DNA from: UBA8079 sp965205535
GTDB lineage: Bacteria > Pseudomonadota > Alphaproteobacteria > UBA6615
Assembly (NCBI GenBank): GCA_965205535.1
Contig: CBDBHH010000005.1
Coordinates: forward strand, 3,162,001 to 3,226,000
Direction: 5' to 3'
DNA length: 64,000 nt
Positions 16,539 through 25,894 of the stretch are shown piece after piece. The position numbers and the translations under genes were made by a program. The notes beneath the pieces were generated by a model that worked only from the letters and a program-made list of their open reading frames with translations, was not told where the DNA came from and ran no database searches. Each line of letters begins with the position of its first letter. The first letter of the stretch is position 1.

Positions 16539-17384
16539 TTGAACGCAACTCCTGACAAGCCTGTGCCGTCCGGAACCCCGACGCCGGGTGCCAACAATCT
16601 GCTCATGCGGGTGTTCTCGGCCCTGGTGTTGATACCCGTCGTGCTGGTTTGCGTCTGGCAGGGTTCGCCCTGGTTCGCCGCGATGCTCGCCGTTGTGGTC
16701 CTGGCGGCGGGCGCGGAGTGGCGGTCGGTCGCGGTCATTGAGCGCGCCGGGCTGCGCATGCAGTCGATCATGGTGCCGTTGTTCGTGCTGGTCGTGGGTG
16801 AAGTCGCGGGTCCTGCAGCGGGTCTTTTTGCGCTTGTCGTGGGCATGGTTTTGGCCGTTGGCACGTTTTCGGCCCCGTGGAACGAGCGGGCATGGGCCCT
16901 GGCCGCACATCTCCATCTCGGTCTGGCCGTGGTCGCGTTGCTGTTTTTGCGTCTGCAGCCCGCGGTCGGTCTCGATCTTGTGCTGTTCCTGTTCGTGATG
17001 GTCTGGATGTCGGATATCGGGGGCTATGTAGCCGGACGCCTGATCGGAGGGCCGCGGCTGGCACCGCGCATCAGCCCGAACAAGACCTGGGCGGGGGCGG
17101 CTGGCGCTGCCTTGTTTGCAATCGCCGCCGCCGCCGCGATGGCCCGTGTCGCCGGAGTGGACGCCGAGCCGGCCCTCGGTATCGCGTTGCTGCTGTCGCT
17201 GGCGACCCAATGCGGCGACCTGTTCGAATCCTGGGTCAAACGGCACTTCGATGTGAAGGATTCAGGCACGCTCATACCCGGACATGGCGGTGTACTCGAC
17301 CGGATCGACGGCCTACTCTTCGCCGCACCCGCCCTGGCCCTGTTCGCCATGCTGTTCGGAACGGATTTCATCCTATGGCGTTGA
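16539..17384 (+). CDS. cdsA: Phosphatidate cytidylyltransferase
   Basis: Makes CDP-diacylglycerol, the precursor of bacterial phospholipids, in the inner membrane. The 281-residue product is very hydrophobic with about eight membrane segments. It carries the CDS signature near the C terminus: SWVKRHFDVKDSG, then PGHGGVLDRIDG, preceded by SPNKTWAG. I took the TTG at 16539, just after uppS; GTG 16563 or ATG 16605 are alternatives, since the first 22 residues (Pro- and Thr-rich) are not conserved-looking. The end overlaps dxr by 10 bases. Confidence 0.94.
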   Translation: MNATPDKPVPSGTPTPGANNLLMRVFSALVLIPVVLVCVWQGSPWFAAMLAVVVLAAGAEWRSVAVIERAGLRMQSIMVPLFVLVVGEVAGPAAGLFALVVGMVLAVGTFSAPWNERAWALAAHLHLGLAVVALLFLRLQPAVGLDLVLFLFVMVWMSDIGGYVAGRLIGGPRLAPRISPNKTWAGAAGAALFAIAAAAAMARVAGVDAEPALGIALLLSLATQCGDLFESWVKRHFDVKDSGTLIPGHGGVLDRIDGLLFAAPALALFAMLFGTDFILWR

Positions 17385-18568
17385 ACGAAATTGATATTCC
17401 GTCGAGCAATGCGGCGCGTCGGATTTCCATTCTCGGCGCAACGGGTTCCATCGGCAAAAGCACGGCGGATCTTATCCGCCGAAACCGGGATCGCTTCGAT
17501 GTCGTGGCGTTGACCGCGAATACGCGGGCGAGCGAACTGGCAGCGTTGGCGCGGGAGTTCGATGCGGAACTTGCAGTCGTCGCCGACCCCTCGGCTTACG
17601 AGACTTTACGTGAAGGTTTGGCGGGAAGCGGGATTGAGGCTGCGGCGGGGCCGGAGGCATTGAGCGCAGCCGGCGGTGTCCCCGCGGATCTCATCGTTGC
17701 CGGGATCGTCGGGGCAGCGGGGCTGGATTCCACCCTGTCGGCTGTCGGGCAGGGCACGCTTGTGGCGCTTGCCAACAAGGAGAGCCTCGTTTGCGCGGGC
17801 GATTTGGTGCTCGCGGCAACGGCGCGATCCGGCACGCGTCTCCTGCCGCTTGATTCCGAGCATAATGCGATTTTCCAGGTGTTCGAGACCGACAACGCCG
17901 CAGACGTGGAAAAGCTGATCCTCACGGCATCCGGCGGACCCTTCCGGACCTGGTCGCGCGAACGTATGGCGGCGGCAACGCCGGATGAGGCGATCGCACA
18001 TCCCAATTGGAATATGGGTCGCAAGATTTCGGTCGATTCAGCAACGATGATGAACAAGGGCCTGGAACTGATCGAGGCCGCCTATCTGTTTCCCGTCGGC
18101 GCGGACGACATCGATGTGCTGGTGCACCCGCAATCCGTCGTTCATTCGATGGTCGCGTATGTGGACGGCTCGGTTCTGGCCCAGCTGGGCACGCCGGATA
18201 TGCGTGTGCCGATCGCGCATGCGCTGGCGTGGCCGGCGCGCATGGACAGCCCGGCCGAGCGCCTCGACCTGGCGGCGATCGGCGCGCTGGAGTTTGAGGA
18301 GCCGGACCATGAGCGGTTCCCCTCTATTGCACTTGCGCGCAGCGCCCTTTCACAGGGCGGCGGTGCGACAGTGGTCCTGAATGCGGCCAATGAAGTCGCG
18401 GTCGAGAGCTTCCTTGATGGCCGGATCGGATTCCTCGACATCGCCGAAACGGTGAAGCGTGTGCTCGATAGCGTCGATGGCCACGAGATCGCTTCGCTTG
18501 AAGATTTCAGGTCGCTGGACCGTGAAAGCCGACATGTCTCGGAAAACCTTGTAAAATCCGCTTCTTAA
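17375..18568 (+). CDS. dxr: 1-deoxy-D-xylulose 5-phosphate reductoisomerase
   Basis: Second step of the MEP isoprenoid pathway, making 2-C-methylerythritol 4-phosphate with NADPH. The 397-residue protein has the dinucleotide site GATGSIG at residues 21-27, NKESLVCAG, LPLDSEHNAI with the metal-binding Asp and Glu, TASGGPF, and the substrate helix NMGRKISVDSATMMNKGLE (in part). The reading frame continues far upstream through cdsA, but the ATG at 17375 gives the family-length protein and sets a 10-base overlap with cdsA. IspDF, a later enzyme of the same pathway, is encoded at 59050-60219. Confidence 0.97.
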   Translation: MALNEIDIPSSNAARRISILGATGSIGKSTADLIRRNRDRFDVVALTANTRASELAALAREFDAELAVVADPSAYETLREGLAGSGIEAAAGPEALSAAGGVPADLIVAGIVGAAGLDSTLSAVGQGTLVALANKESLVCAGDLVLAATARSGTRLLPLDSEHNAIFQVFETDNAADVEKLILTASGGPFRTWSRERMAAATPDEAIAHPNWNMGRKISVDSATMMNKGLELIEAAYLFPVGADDIDVLVHPQSVVHSMVAYVDGSVLAQLGTPDMRVPIAHALAWPARMDSPAERLDLAAIGALEFEEPDHERFPSIALARSALSQGGGATVVLNAANEVAVESFLDGRIGFLDIAETVKRVLDSVDGHEIASLEDFRSLDRESRHVSENLVKSAS

Positions 18569-18629
18569 CGCCACCTCAAGCATTGCCCTTCATGCTATTG
18601 GCGGGCAGGTGAAAAGGGATTGAATCCGC

Positions 18630-19748
18630 ATGGGCGGTCTTGTCGTCACGATTTTCTGGTTTCTGGTCGTCCTCACGCCGCTCGTGTTCGTTCACGAGTT
18701 CGGCCATTACTGGTTTGCACGGCGCGCAGGTGTGCGGGTGGAAGTCTTCTCCGTGGGTTTCGGCCGTGAACTGTTTGGGTACACGGACAAACTCGGCACC
18801 CGCTGGAAATTCAGCCTCATCCCGTTTGGCGGTTACGTCAAAATGTTCGGCCAGAGCGATATGGGACCCGACGATGACGGCGCTGAAATGACCGCCGATG
18901 AACGCGCAGTTGCCTTTCATCACAAGAAATTGTCCCAGAAGACGGCGATCGTTGCAGCGGGGCCGCTGGCGAATATTCTTTTCGCAATAGGTATTTTCAC
19001 CATTCTGTTCGCAACCACCGGCCAGCCTTTCACGCCGGCCCAGGTGTCGGAAGTCGTTCCGGGTTCCGCTGCAGAAGCCGCGGGACTGCAAACCGGCGAT
19101 GAGTTTCTCGAGGTCGCCGGACGGTCTATTGCGCGTTTCGAAGAAGTGCAGCAACTCATCCGGCTCCATCCGGGGATACCGGTCGACATTGTCGTGGATC
19201 GTGAGGGCGCGCAGCTCGATCTTGTGGCAACGCCCAGCGTGAATGTCATACCCGACGGCTTGGGAGACGAGGCACGCATTGGCGTTTTGGGGGTTCGTGG
19301 TCTGGAGCGGGCCTTTGAACGCCACAGCGTACCGCGGGCCGCGTGGCAGGGTGTTCGTGAAACAATTCGCCTGGTTTCGGTCACGGTGACTGCAATCGGG
19401 CAGATGTTCGGTGGCGAGCGCAGCGCGCAGGAACTTGGCGGACCTGTGCGAATTGCGCAGATGTCGGGTAGTGCCGCAGACGCCGGAATAGCCACGTTGG
19501 TGATTTTTGCAGCGTTCTTGTCGATCAATCTGGGCCTGATTAATTTGCTCCCGATTCCGCTGCTCGATGGCGGACATCTGACGTTCTATGCGTATGAAGC
19601 CGTGTTCCGCAGGGCGCCTGGACGTTGGGCACAAGAGCTCGGAATGAAAATCGGGCTGGTTTTCGTGCTCGGGCTCATGCTATTCGCCACATTCAACGAT
19701 ATTGCCCGTCTTCCGGTTGTGCAGCGAATAGTTGAGTTGTTTACCTGA
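18630..19748 (+). CDS. rseP: RIP metalloprotease (site-2 protease family)
   Basis: Inner-membrane zinc protease that cuts transmembrane signals and leftover signal peptides. The 372-residue protein has the zinc motif HEFGH at residues 22-26 within the first membrane segment, a PDZ domain around residues 125-205 (EVVPGSAAEAAGLQTGDEFL), and the third-ligand motif LLPIPLLDGGHL near residue 312, followed by the last membrane segments. Only one PDZ is clear, as in many alphaproteobacterial forms. AAAGGGA precedes the ATG. It sits between dxr and bamA, the common order in proteobacteria. Confidence 0.95.
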   Translation: MGGLVVTIFWFLVVLTPLVFVHEFGHYWFARRAGVRVEVFSVGFGRELFGYTDKLGTRWKFSLIPFGGYVKMFGQSDMGPDDDGAEMTADERAVAFHHKKLSQKTAIVAAGPLANILFAIGIFTILFATTGQPFTPAQVSEVVPGSAAEAAGLQTGDEFLEVAGRSIARFEEVQQLIRLHPGIPVDIVVDREGAQLDLVATPSVNVIPDGLGDEARIGVLGVRGLERAFERHSVPRAAWQGVRETIRLVSVTVTAIGQMFGGERSAQELGGPVRIAQMSGSAADAGIATLVIFAAFLSINLGLINLLPIPLLDGGHLTFYAYEAVFRRAPGRWAQELGMKIGLVFVLGLMLFATFNDIARLPVVQRIVELFT

Positions 19749-19805
19749 CCGTAAGGGTCTGACTGGAAAGCAGAAACGGGCGGCCGAACAAACTGGGACG
19801 AGCGC

Positions 19806-22109
19806 TTGTACTTTCGCACTTGGATGAATGCTTTAGCGGTCATGCTGACGGCGGGTGCTGCGTTCGCCCTGTCTGGGCTGACGCAGCCGCTCAACGCACA
19901 GACCCGGCCAGGGCCTGTAGTTGAGGAGATTCGTGTTGTTGGTACCCAGCGCATCGATCCTTCGACGGTCAACGCGTATATGCAGATAAAGCCGGGTGAT
20001 AACTATGACCCGGCCAAAGTCGACGACTCCCTAAAGAACCTTTTCAATACCGGACTATTCGCAGACGTCACCTTGCGCCGTGAAGGGGATGCGGTTGTTG
20101 TTCAAGTGGTTGAAAACCCGATCATCAACCGGATCGCGTTTGAAGGAAATCGCAAGCTCGACAATGAAGTACTCCTGAGCGAAGTGTCGTTGCGCCCACG
20201 CGTCGTTTACACGCGCACGAAGGTGCAGGGTGATGTTCAGCGATTGCTTGATATCTACCGGCGCTCGGGGAGGTTTGCGGCCACGGTAGATCCCAAAGTC
20301 ATTCAGCTACCCGAAAACCGCGTCGATCTCGTGTTCGAAATCGAAGAAGGCGGGAAGACCGGAATCCGCGCGATCAACTTCATCGGAAACAGGGAGTTTT
20401 CCGATGGCGACCTGCGCGAGACCATTCAGACGTCGGAATCGGCCTTCTACAATTTCCTGACAAGCGACGATACATATGACCCCGACAGGTTGTCATTCGA
20501 CCGCGAGTTGCTTCGTCGATTTTATCTCTCTGAAGGCTATGCCGATTTCAGGGTTGTCTCCGCAATCGCGGAACTGACTGAGGACCGTGATGAATTTATC
20601 GTCACCTTCACGCTCGACGAAGGACCGGAGTACAACTTCGGCACCCTCGATGTCGCGAGCGAGTTGCGCGGTGTCGAGGGCGAGGAACTGGGCGGGTTAA
20701 TCTCGGCAGATCCCGGCGACACCTATGATGCGAATGAGGTCGAGGAGACAGTTCAGTCGATCACGGAATCGCTTGGTGAGCGAGGATTTGCCTTCGTCGA
20801 TGTGCGCCCCCGGGTAAACCGGGATCGTGAGGCGCGGACAATCGATGTGACATATGAAATCCGCGAGGGGCCGCGCGTGTTTGTCGAGCGGATCGATATT
20901 GCGGGCAATGAACGAACCCTCGATGAGGTCATCCGGCGAGAGTTCTCTATCGTCGAAGGTGACGCATTCAACACGGCCAAACTTCGTCGTACGCGCCAGC
21001 GTCTTCAGGATCTTGGGTTTTTCGCGCGGGTCGATATTAACAACACTCCCGGAAGCGCGAACGACCGTACGATTGTCAGCGTCGGTGTCGAAGAACAATC
21101 GACCGGTGAGCTTTCGGTCGGTGCCGGCTTTTCTTCGACCGCAGGCGTGCTGACCGATGTTTCGTTGCGGGAGCGTAATCTTCTAGGTCGAGGCCAGGAT
21201 CTCCGGGTGAGCACCACACTCGCCGCAAAACAACAACAGATCGACTTGAGTTTTACCGAGCCCTATTTCCTCGATCGGGATGTCGCAGCCGGTTTCGATT
21301 TGTTTGTTCGAACGACTGATTTCAGTGAACGGAGTTCATTCGAACAGAGCGAGGTTGGCTTCGGGCTGCGTGCCGGATACCAGATGACCGAGCGGATCCG
21401 GCATACAGCGCGATATCGGTTCACGCGCGACAGTATCGACGACATCGAGGACGATGCGTCGGATGTCGTTCAGGCACAGGAAGGCACCTTCACAACATCA
21501 TCTGTCGAGAATGATTTTTTCTTCGATGCCCTCAACAGCAAGTTTGAGCCGACTGAAGGCTACTCATTGTCGTACAGCATCGACGTCGCCGGTTTTGGTG
21601 GTTCGGAGAAGTTCGTGCGTAATGAGGTTGGTGCAAACTATTTTGTGCCTCTGTTCGGCACTTCGATGGTCGCAAGTGTTGACGGTGAAGCGGGCCTTCT
21701 GACGGCGTTGGATGACGATGAGACACGAATCGCCGAACGGTTTTTTCTCGGCGGAAGCCGTCTACGGGGATTTGAGGTTGGCGGCGTGGGGCCGCGTGAT
21801 CTGAGGACGGGCGATTCAATCGGTGGCACACAATATTATCGTGGGTCTGCAGAGGTCGGGTTTCCGCTTGGCTTGCCAGAGGAATTTGACATCAGGGGTG
21901 CCGTGTTCAGCGACGTGGGCAGTGTCTGGGGCAGTGACGATCCGTTCCCTAATATTGCGGATGATTCGAGCCTCCGTGGCACGGTGGGAATCGGACTCGG
22001 TTGGGACTCTCCAGTTGGCCCGGTTCGCGTGAATCTCGCACGGGCGTTCATGAAGGAAGATTATGACAAGACCGAGTTCTTCAGTTTCACCTTCGGAACC
22101 CGGTTCTAA
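19806..22109 (+). CDS. bamA: Outer-membrane protein assembly factor BamA
   Basis: Core of the complex that inserts beta-barrel proteins into the outer membrane. The 767-residue protein has a signal sequence ending near LNAQ, five POTRA domains (about residues 35-425, beginning VEEIRVVGTQRID), and a C-terminal 16-strand barrel ending in FTFGTRF with the terminal Phe expected of outer-membrane proteins. The loop-6 motif reads LRGF (GGSRLRGFEVGG), the usual (V/I)RGF with one change. I used the TTG at 19806; the ATG at 19824 would shorten the signal peptide by six residues. The start has little ribosome site beyond GGGACGAG. Confidence 0.95.
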   Translation: MYFRTWMNALAVMLTAGAAFALSGLTQPLNAQTRPGPVVEEIRVVGTQRIDPSTVNAYMQIKPGDNYDPAKVDDSLKNLFNTGLFADVTLRREGDAVVVQVVENPIINRIAFEGNRKLDNEVLLSEVSLRPRVVYTRTKVQGDVQRLLDIYRRSGRFAATVDPKVIQLPENRVDLVFEIEEGGKTGIRAINFIGNREFSDGDLRETIQTSESAFYNFLTSDDTYDPDRLSFDRELLRRFYLSEGYADFRVVSAIAELTEDRDEFIVTFTLDEGPEYNFGTLDVASELRGVEGEELGGLISADPGDTYDANEVEETVQSITESLGERGFAFVDVRPRVNRDREARTIDVTYEIREGPRVFVERIDIAGNERTLDEVIRREFSIVEGDAFNTAKLRRTRQRLQDLGFFARVDINNTPGSANDRTIVSVGVEEQSTGELSVGAGFSSTAGVLTDVSLRERNLLGRGQDLRVSTTLAAKQQQIDLSFTEPYFLDRDVAAGFDLFVRTTDFSERSSFEQSEVGFGLRAGYQMTERIRHTARYRFTRDSIDDIEDDASDVVQAQEGTFTTSSVENDFFFDALNSKFEPTEGYSLSYSIDVAGFGGSEKFVRNEVGANYFVPLFGTSMVASVDGEAGLLTALDDDETRIAERFFLGGSRLRGFEVGGVGPRDLRTGDSIGGTQYYRGSAEVGFPLGLPEEFDIRGAVFSDVGSVWGSDDPFPNIADDSSLRGTVGIGLGWDSPVGPVRVNLARAFMKEDYDKTEFFSFTFGTRF

Positions 22110-22122
22110 GGGAGTGAACATC

Positions 22123-22710
22123 ATGCGGAGCCAATTGCTCGCTGCAGCTTTTGTGTTTATCGCAAGCGCGTTTTGGGTGTTGCCGGCGCAAGCGCAGGAC
22201 GTTGAAAAACCGCCGGTTCCGTCGATCGCCATCGTGGACGTGGAAAAGATTCTGCGAGAATCACTGGCTGTTCAATCGGCGCGAACACAAATCGACCAGA
22301 TTGCGGCTGACTTGCAGAAGCAGATCGCAACCGAGGAAGAAAAGCTGCGTTCGGAAGAGCAGCAGCTTCAGCAGCAGCGCGCCATTTTGACGCCAGAAGT
22401 TTATTCTGAGCGTCGCCAGGGCCTGCAGGAGCGTGCCGCTTCATTGCAACAACGTGCACGGTCGCTTCGCCAGACACTCGATCGCGGCATGGCGCAGACA
22501 ATGCAGCGTATTCAGCTTGTGTTGTTTGAAGAGGTCGGGAAGTTGTCGGAAGAGATCGGGGTGAACCTCGTTCTTCCGCGGAACCAGATCGTGGTTGCGT
22601 TTGATTCGTTCGACATCAGCGAACAATCGCTCAAGCGCCTCAATGACCGCCTCTCTGAGGTGGAGATGTCGATTGGTGCAGGCGATCCAAACAAGCCGGC
22701 GGGCAACTGA
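22123..22710 (+). CDS. Periplasmic chaperone OmpH/Skp family
   Basis: Skp-type chaperone that holds unfolded outer-membrane proteins in the periplasm on the way to BamA. The 195-residue product has a signal peptide (MRSQLLAAAFVFIASAF..., cleaved after AQA near residue 24), a short beta segment (SIAIVDVEKILRES), and a long helical region rich in Gln, Glu and Arg (about 55-130) likely to form the tentacle coiled coils. AAGGGAG precedes the ATG. The position between bamA and lpxD is conserved in proteobacteria. Confidence 0.93.
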   Translation: MRSQLLAAAFVFIASAFWVLPAQAQDVEKPPVPSIAIVDVEKILRESLAVQSARTQIDQIAADLQKQIATEEEKLRSEEQQLQQQRAILTPEVYSERRQGLQERAASLQQRARSLRQTLDRGMAQTMQRIQLVLFEEVGKLSEEIGVNLVLPRNQIVVAFDSFDISEQSLKRLNDRLSEVEMSIGAGDPNKPAGN

Positions 22711-22719
22711 TCATTACTG

Positions 22720-23742
22720 ATGGCTGACTCGCGCTTTTTTAAGAACGAAGGCCCCATTTCGATTGCGGACCTCGCGAAACTGGCGGGCGCCACGGTGAGC
22801 GAAGGTGCTGACCCGGACATGTTGATCGAGGATGTGGCCGCGCTCGATGTCGCGGGCCCGGGCCAGATCAGTTTTCTCGACAACCGCAAATATGTTTCTG
22901 CTTTTGAAGAGTCGAAGGCTGCCGCATGCATCGTCGCACCGACCTACGCGGATCGCGCGCCGAAGGGCATGGCGTTATTGCTCAGTGAAACGCCGTACCG
23001 TGGCTATGCGCGCATTGCGCACGCATTTTATCCCGGCTCGTCTGCCCTGTCGGGCGTTCATCCCGCGGCATTTGTCGACCCATCGGCGGTGCTGGATGAT
23101 GACGTTACGGTCGGCCCCAATGCAGTGGTCGAGGCGGAGTGTCGCCTGGCTGCGGGGGTGGTCGTTGGGGCAGGTGCCATTGTGGGCCGGGGGGTCACCG
23201 TGGGATCGGGCACCGTGATTGGTGTGGGCGCGAGCATTTCCCATTGTGACATCGGCGCGACATGCGATTTGCATCCGGGTGTTCGCATCGGCACGCGCGG
23301 GTTCGGGTTCGATATGTCGGCCGAAGGTCATCTGGATGTGCCCCAACTCGGGCGGGTCATCGTAGGCGATAATGTGGAGGTCGGCGCGAATTCAACAATT
23401 GACCGAGGTGCTGGTCCCGACACGGTGATTGGCGATGGCTGCAAGATTGATAATCTGGTGCAGATCGGGCACAACGTCCGCTTGGGCAAGGGCTGTGTTG
23501 TCATCGCACAAGCCGGAGTGGCGGGAAGCGCGACGCTTGAGGATTTTGTCATCCTGGCCGCGCAATCCGGTGTTGCAGGACATATAACCGTGGCACCCGG
23601 AACGCAGCTTGCGGCGCGAAGCGGAATGATGCGGGACTCCGAACCGGGCGCGAAACTGGCAGGTAACCCCGCCATCCCGGCCAAGGAATATTTCCGCCAG
23701 ATGGCGGTTCTTGCCAAGGTCACGAAGGACCGTGGCCGCTAA
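22720..23742 (+). CDS. lpxD: UDP-3-O-(3-hydroxyacyl)glucosamine N-acyltransferase
   Basis: Third step of lipid A synthesis: adds the N-linked hydroxyacyl chain. The 340-residue protein has an N-terminal uridine-binding domain (about 1-100, with ISFLDNRKY), then a left-handed beta-helix of hexapeptide repeats (about 105-300; for example VGPNAVV and VGSGTVIG), with the catalytic His in QIGHNVRLG, and a C-terminal helical end. All regions are intact. It begins 9 bases after ompH and is followed by fabZ and lpxA, the standard lpx order. Confidence 0.97.
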   Translation: MADSRFFKNEGPISIADLAKLAGATVSEGADPDMLIEDVAALDVAGPGQISFLDNRKYVSAFEESKAAACIVAPTYADRAPKGMALLLSETPYRGYARIAHAFYPGSSALSGVHPAAFVDPSAVLDDDVTVGPNAVVEAECRLAAGVVVGAGAIVGRGVTVGSGTVIGVGASISHCDIGATCDLHPGVRIGTRGFGFDMSAEGHLDVPQLGRVIVGDNVEVGANSTIDRGAGPDTVIGDGCKIDNLVQIGHNVRLGKGCVVIAQAGVAGSATLEDFVILAAQSGVAGHITVAPGTQLAARSGMMRDSEPGAKLAGNPAIPAKEYFRQMAVLAKVTKDRGR

Positions 23743-23772
23743 ACATTGAATGAAACTGGCCGACTTTTGAAT

Positions 23773-24255
23773 ATGGATACGAAACTCGATCACTCTCAGA
23801 TGAATGACAATGCCCGCGAGGCTGTCGATATCCTCGAAGTGATGGAGATGATTCCGCATCGTCAGCCATTCCTGATGATCGATCGTGTGGAAGATATCGT
23901 CATTCGCCAGAGCGCGACCGGCGTCAAGAACGTCACGATCAACGAGCCCTTTTTTCTCGGCCATTTCCCGGTTCGGCCGGTCATGCCGGGTGTTCTGATC
24001 ATCGAGGCCATGGCTCAGACAGCAGCGGTACTGGTCGTGGAGACGCTGGGTGAGGACGCCCTCGGGAAACTGGTCTATTTCATGACCATCGACAGTGCGC
24101 GTTTCCGCAAACCGGTGGTGCCGGGCGATCAGTTGAAGCTGTTTGTCTCCATTCAACGCAACCGCGCCAATGTGTGGAAGTTCAGCGGTGAGGCGAAGGT
24201 GGGCGAGACTGTCGTTGCCCAGGCGACCTATTCCGCGATGATTATGGATTCCTAG
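23773..24255 (+). CDS. fabZ: 3-hydroxyacyl-ACP dehydratase
   Basis: Dehydrates 3-hydroxyacyl-ACP in fatty-acid elongation; it competes with LpxA and LpxD for the same ACP substrates, which is why the genes are often together. The 160-residue hot-dog fold protein has IPHRQPFLMID, the catalytic His64 in LGHFPVRPVMPG and Glu78 in LIIEAMAQ. Start choice is uncertain: ATG 23773 is used here; TTG 23746 or ATG 23800 are possible, and none has a good ribosome site, so translation may depend on coupling from lpxD. Confidence 0.94.
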   Translation: MDTKLDHSQMNDNAREAVDILEVMEMIPHRQPFLMIDRVEDIVIRQSATGVKNVTINEPFFLGHFPVRPVMPGVLIIEAMAQTAAVLVVETLGEDALGKLVYFMTIDSARFRKPVVPGDQLKLFVSIQRNRANVWKFSGEAKVGETVVAQATYSAMIMDS

Positions 24256-25056
24256 ATGAGCGATATTCACCCTACTGCGGTGATCGACGATGGTGCGAAG
24301 CTCGGTGCTGACGTTCAGGTCGGGCCATACTGCGTCGTCGGAAACGAGGTTGTGCTTGGAGCCGGCACGAAACTCCACAGTCATGTGGTCGTTGGCGGGC
24401 GAACGGACATCGGGTCAGAAACCGAGATTTATCCGTTCGCATCGATCGGGCTTCCGCCGCAGGATCTGAAATTTTCCGGCGAAGATTCCAAACTGCAGAT
24501 TGGCGACAGGGTTCGTATTCGCGAGCACGTGACCATGAATCCGGGAACATCTGGTGGTGGCCTGGTGACAAGCGTCGGGGACGATTGTCTGTTCATGGTG
24601 GGATCCCATGTCGCCCATGACTGCCATGTCGGCAACAATGTCATCCTGGCCAACAACGCGACACTTGCCGGGCATGTTCATGTTGGCGATTTTGCGATTA
24701 TCGGCGGATTGGCGGCCATCCATCAATTTGTTCGCATCGGCGCCCATGCGATGGTCGGCGGGATGTCGGGGGTCGAGCATGACCTGATCCCATATGGATC
24801 GGCCATGGGCGAACGCGCGCGTCTGCGGGGATTGAACCTGGTTGGCCTGCAGCGTCGCGATTTCTCCCGAGACGATATTCACCACTTGCGCACGGCCTAT
24901 CGTCTCCTGTTTGCACAGGAAGGCACGATGCAGGAGCGGGTCGATGGTGTGATCGAGCTCTATGCCGAGAATGAGGGGGTAATGGAGGTCGTCGACTTTG
25001 TGCGCGAAGAATCCTCGCGTGCGGTCCTCCAGCCCAAATCCACGAATGGCGCCTAA
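24256..25056 (+). CDS. lpxA: UDP-N-acetylglucosamine acyltransferase
   Basis: First step of lipid A synthesis, transferring a 3-hydroxyacyl chain from ACP to UDP-GlcNAc. The 266-residue trimeric enzyme is a beta-helix of hexapeptide repeats (about residues 1-190), with the probable catalytic His121 in SHVAHDC, and a C-terminal helical domain beginning near RRDFSRDD. The ATG follows the fabZ stop without a gap, and the end overlaps lpxI by 11 bases, so the three are translationally coupled. Confidence 0.97.
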   Translation: MSDIHPTAVIDDGAKLGADVQVGPYCVVGNEVVLGAGTKLHSHVVVGGRTDIGSETEIYPFASIGLPPQDLKFSGEDSKLQIGDRVRIREHVTMNPGTSGGGLVTSVGDDCLFMVGSHVAHDCHVGNNVILANNATLAGHVHVGDFAIIGGLAAIHQFVRIGAHAMVGGMSGVEHDLIPYGSAMGERARLRGLNLVGLQRRDFSRDDIHHLRTAYRLLFAQEGTMQERVDGVIELYAENEGVMEVVDFVREESSRAVLQPKSTNGA

Positions 25057-25894
25057 GCTCGGCATTCTCGCGGGCGGCGGTCCCCTTCCGGGACTTTTGA
25101 TCGAGGCGTGCCGGGCAACCGGCCGGCAAGCTTTTGTGATTGCATTTGAAGGTCAGGCCGACCCCAATGTCATCGGGGAGGCACCCCATGCCTGGGTGCG
25201 GCTTGGTGCGGCGGACGACGCGTTGGGGCGGTTGCGCGCCGAGAATGTCGAGGAAATCGTGATGGCAGGGCCCGTGCGAAGGCCCACTCTCAAGGAATTG
25301 CGCCCCGACCGGCGCGCGGCGCGTTTTCTGGCGCGTGATCTTCTGAACAAGGGCGACAACGGTCTTCTTGGCGCTATCGTGAGGACGCTCGAGGAAGACG
25401 AAGGGTTTCGTGTCGTCGGTGCCGACAGTGTCTTGCAGGAGATGCGGGCCGCCGAAGGTGCTTTCGGCAAGGTCGTCCCCGATCCCGATGAGAATACCGA
25501 TATTGCCCAGGGCGTACGCGTTCTGGACGCGACGGGGCATCTGGATATCGGGCAGGCCGTCGTCGTCCAACAAGGGATCGTCCTGGGGCTGGAGGCTGCG
25601 GAAGGCACACGCGGATTGCTGGAACGCTGCGGCAAGTTGCGTCGGGAAGGGCGTGGCGGCGTGCTGGTAAAGTTGCCCAAGCCGGGCCAGGAAATCCGTG
25701 CCGACATGCCCACGATCGGGCTGGATACGGTTGCAGATGCGATAGCCGCCGGGCTGGCGGGAATTGCTGTTGGCGCAGGGAACACGCTTGTGCTGGATCA
25801 GCAGGTATTGGTTTCGGCTGCGGATGAGGCCGGCATCTTCATCGTCGGGATCCGTCCGCGTGACTATCTCGAAGGTGGCACGGCCGACGGATGA
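25046..25894 (+). CDS. lpxI: UDP-2,3-diacylglucosamine diphosphatase LpxI
   Basis: Splits UDP-2,3-diacylglucosamine to the lipid X used by LpxB. This 282-residue LpxI is the alphaproteobacterial replacement for LpxH, to which it is unrelated. Seen: N-terminal LGILAGGGPLPGLLIEACR, central GDNGLLGAIVRTLEEDEGFRV-type text, and C-terminal DMPTIGLDTVADAIAAGLAG with the conserved Asp residues implicated in catalysis in the Caulobacter enzyme. The ATG at 25046 is used; an upstream extension to 24998 is possible but overlaps lpxA more and is not conserved-looking. The end overlaps lpxB by 4 bases. Confidence 0.95.
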   Translation: MAPKLGILAGGGPLPGLLIEACRATGRQAFVIAFEGQADPNVIGEAPHAWVRLGAADDALGRLRAENVEEIVMAGPVRRPTLKELRPDRRAARFLARDLLNKGDNGLLGAIVRTLEEDEGFRVVGADSVLQEMRAAEGAFGKVVPDPDENTDIAQGVRVLDATGHLDIGQAVVVQQGIVLGLEAAEGTRGLLERCGKLRREGRGGVLVKLPKPGQEIRADMPTIGLDTVADAIAAGLAGIAVGAGNTLVLDQQVLVSAADEAGIFIVGIRPRDYLEGGTADG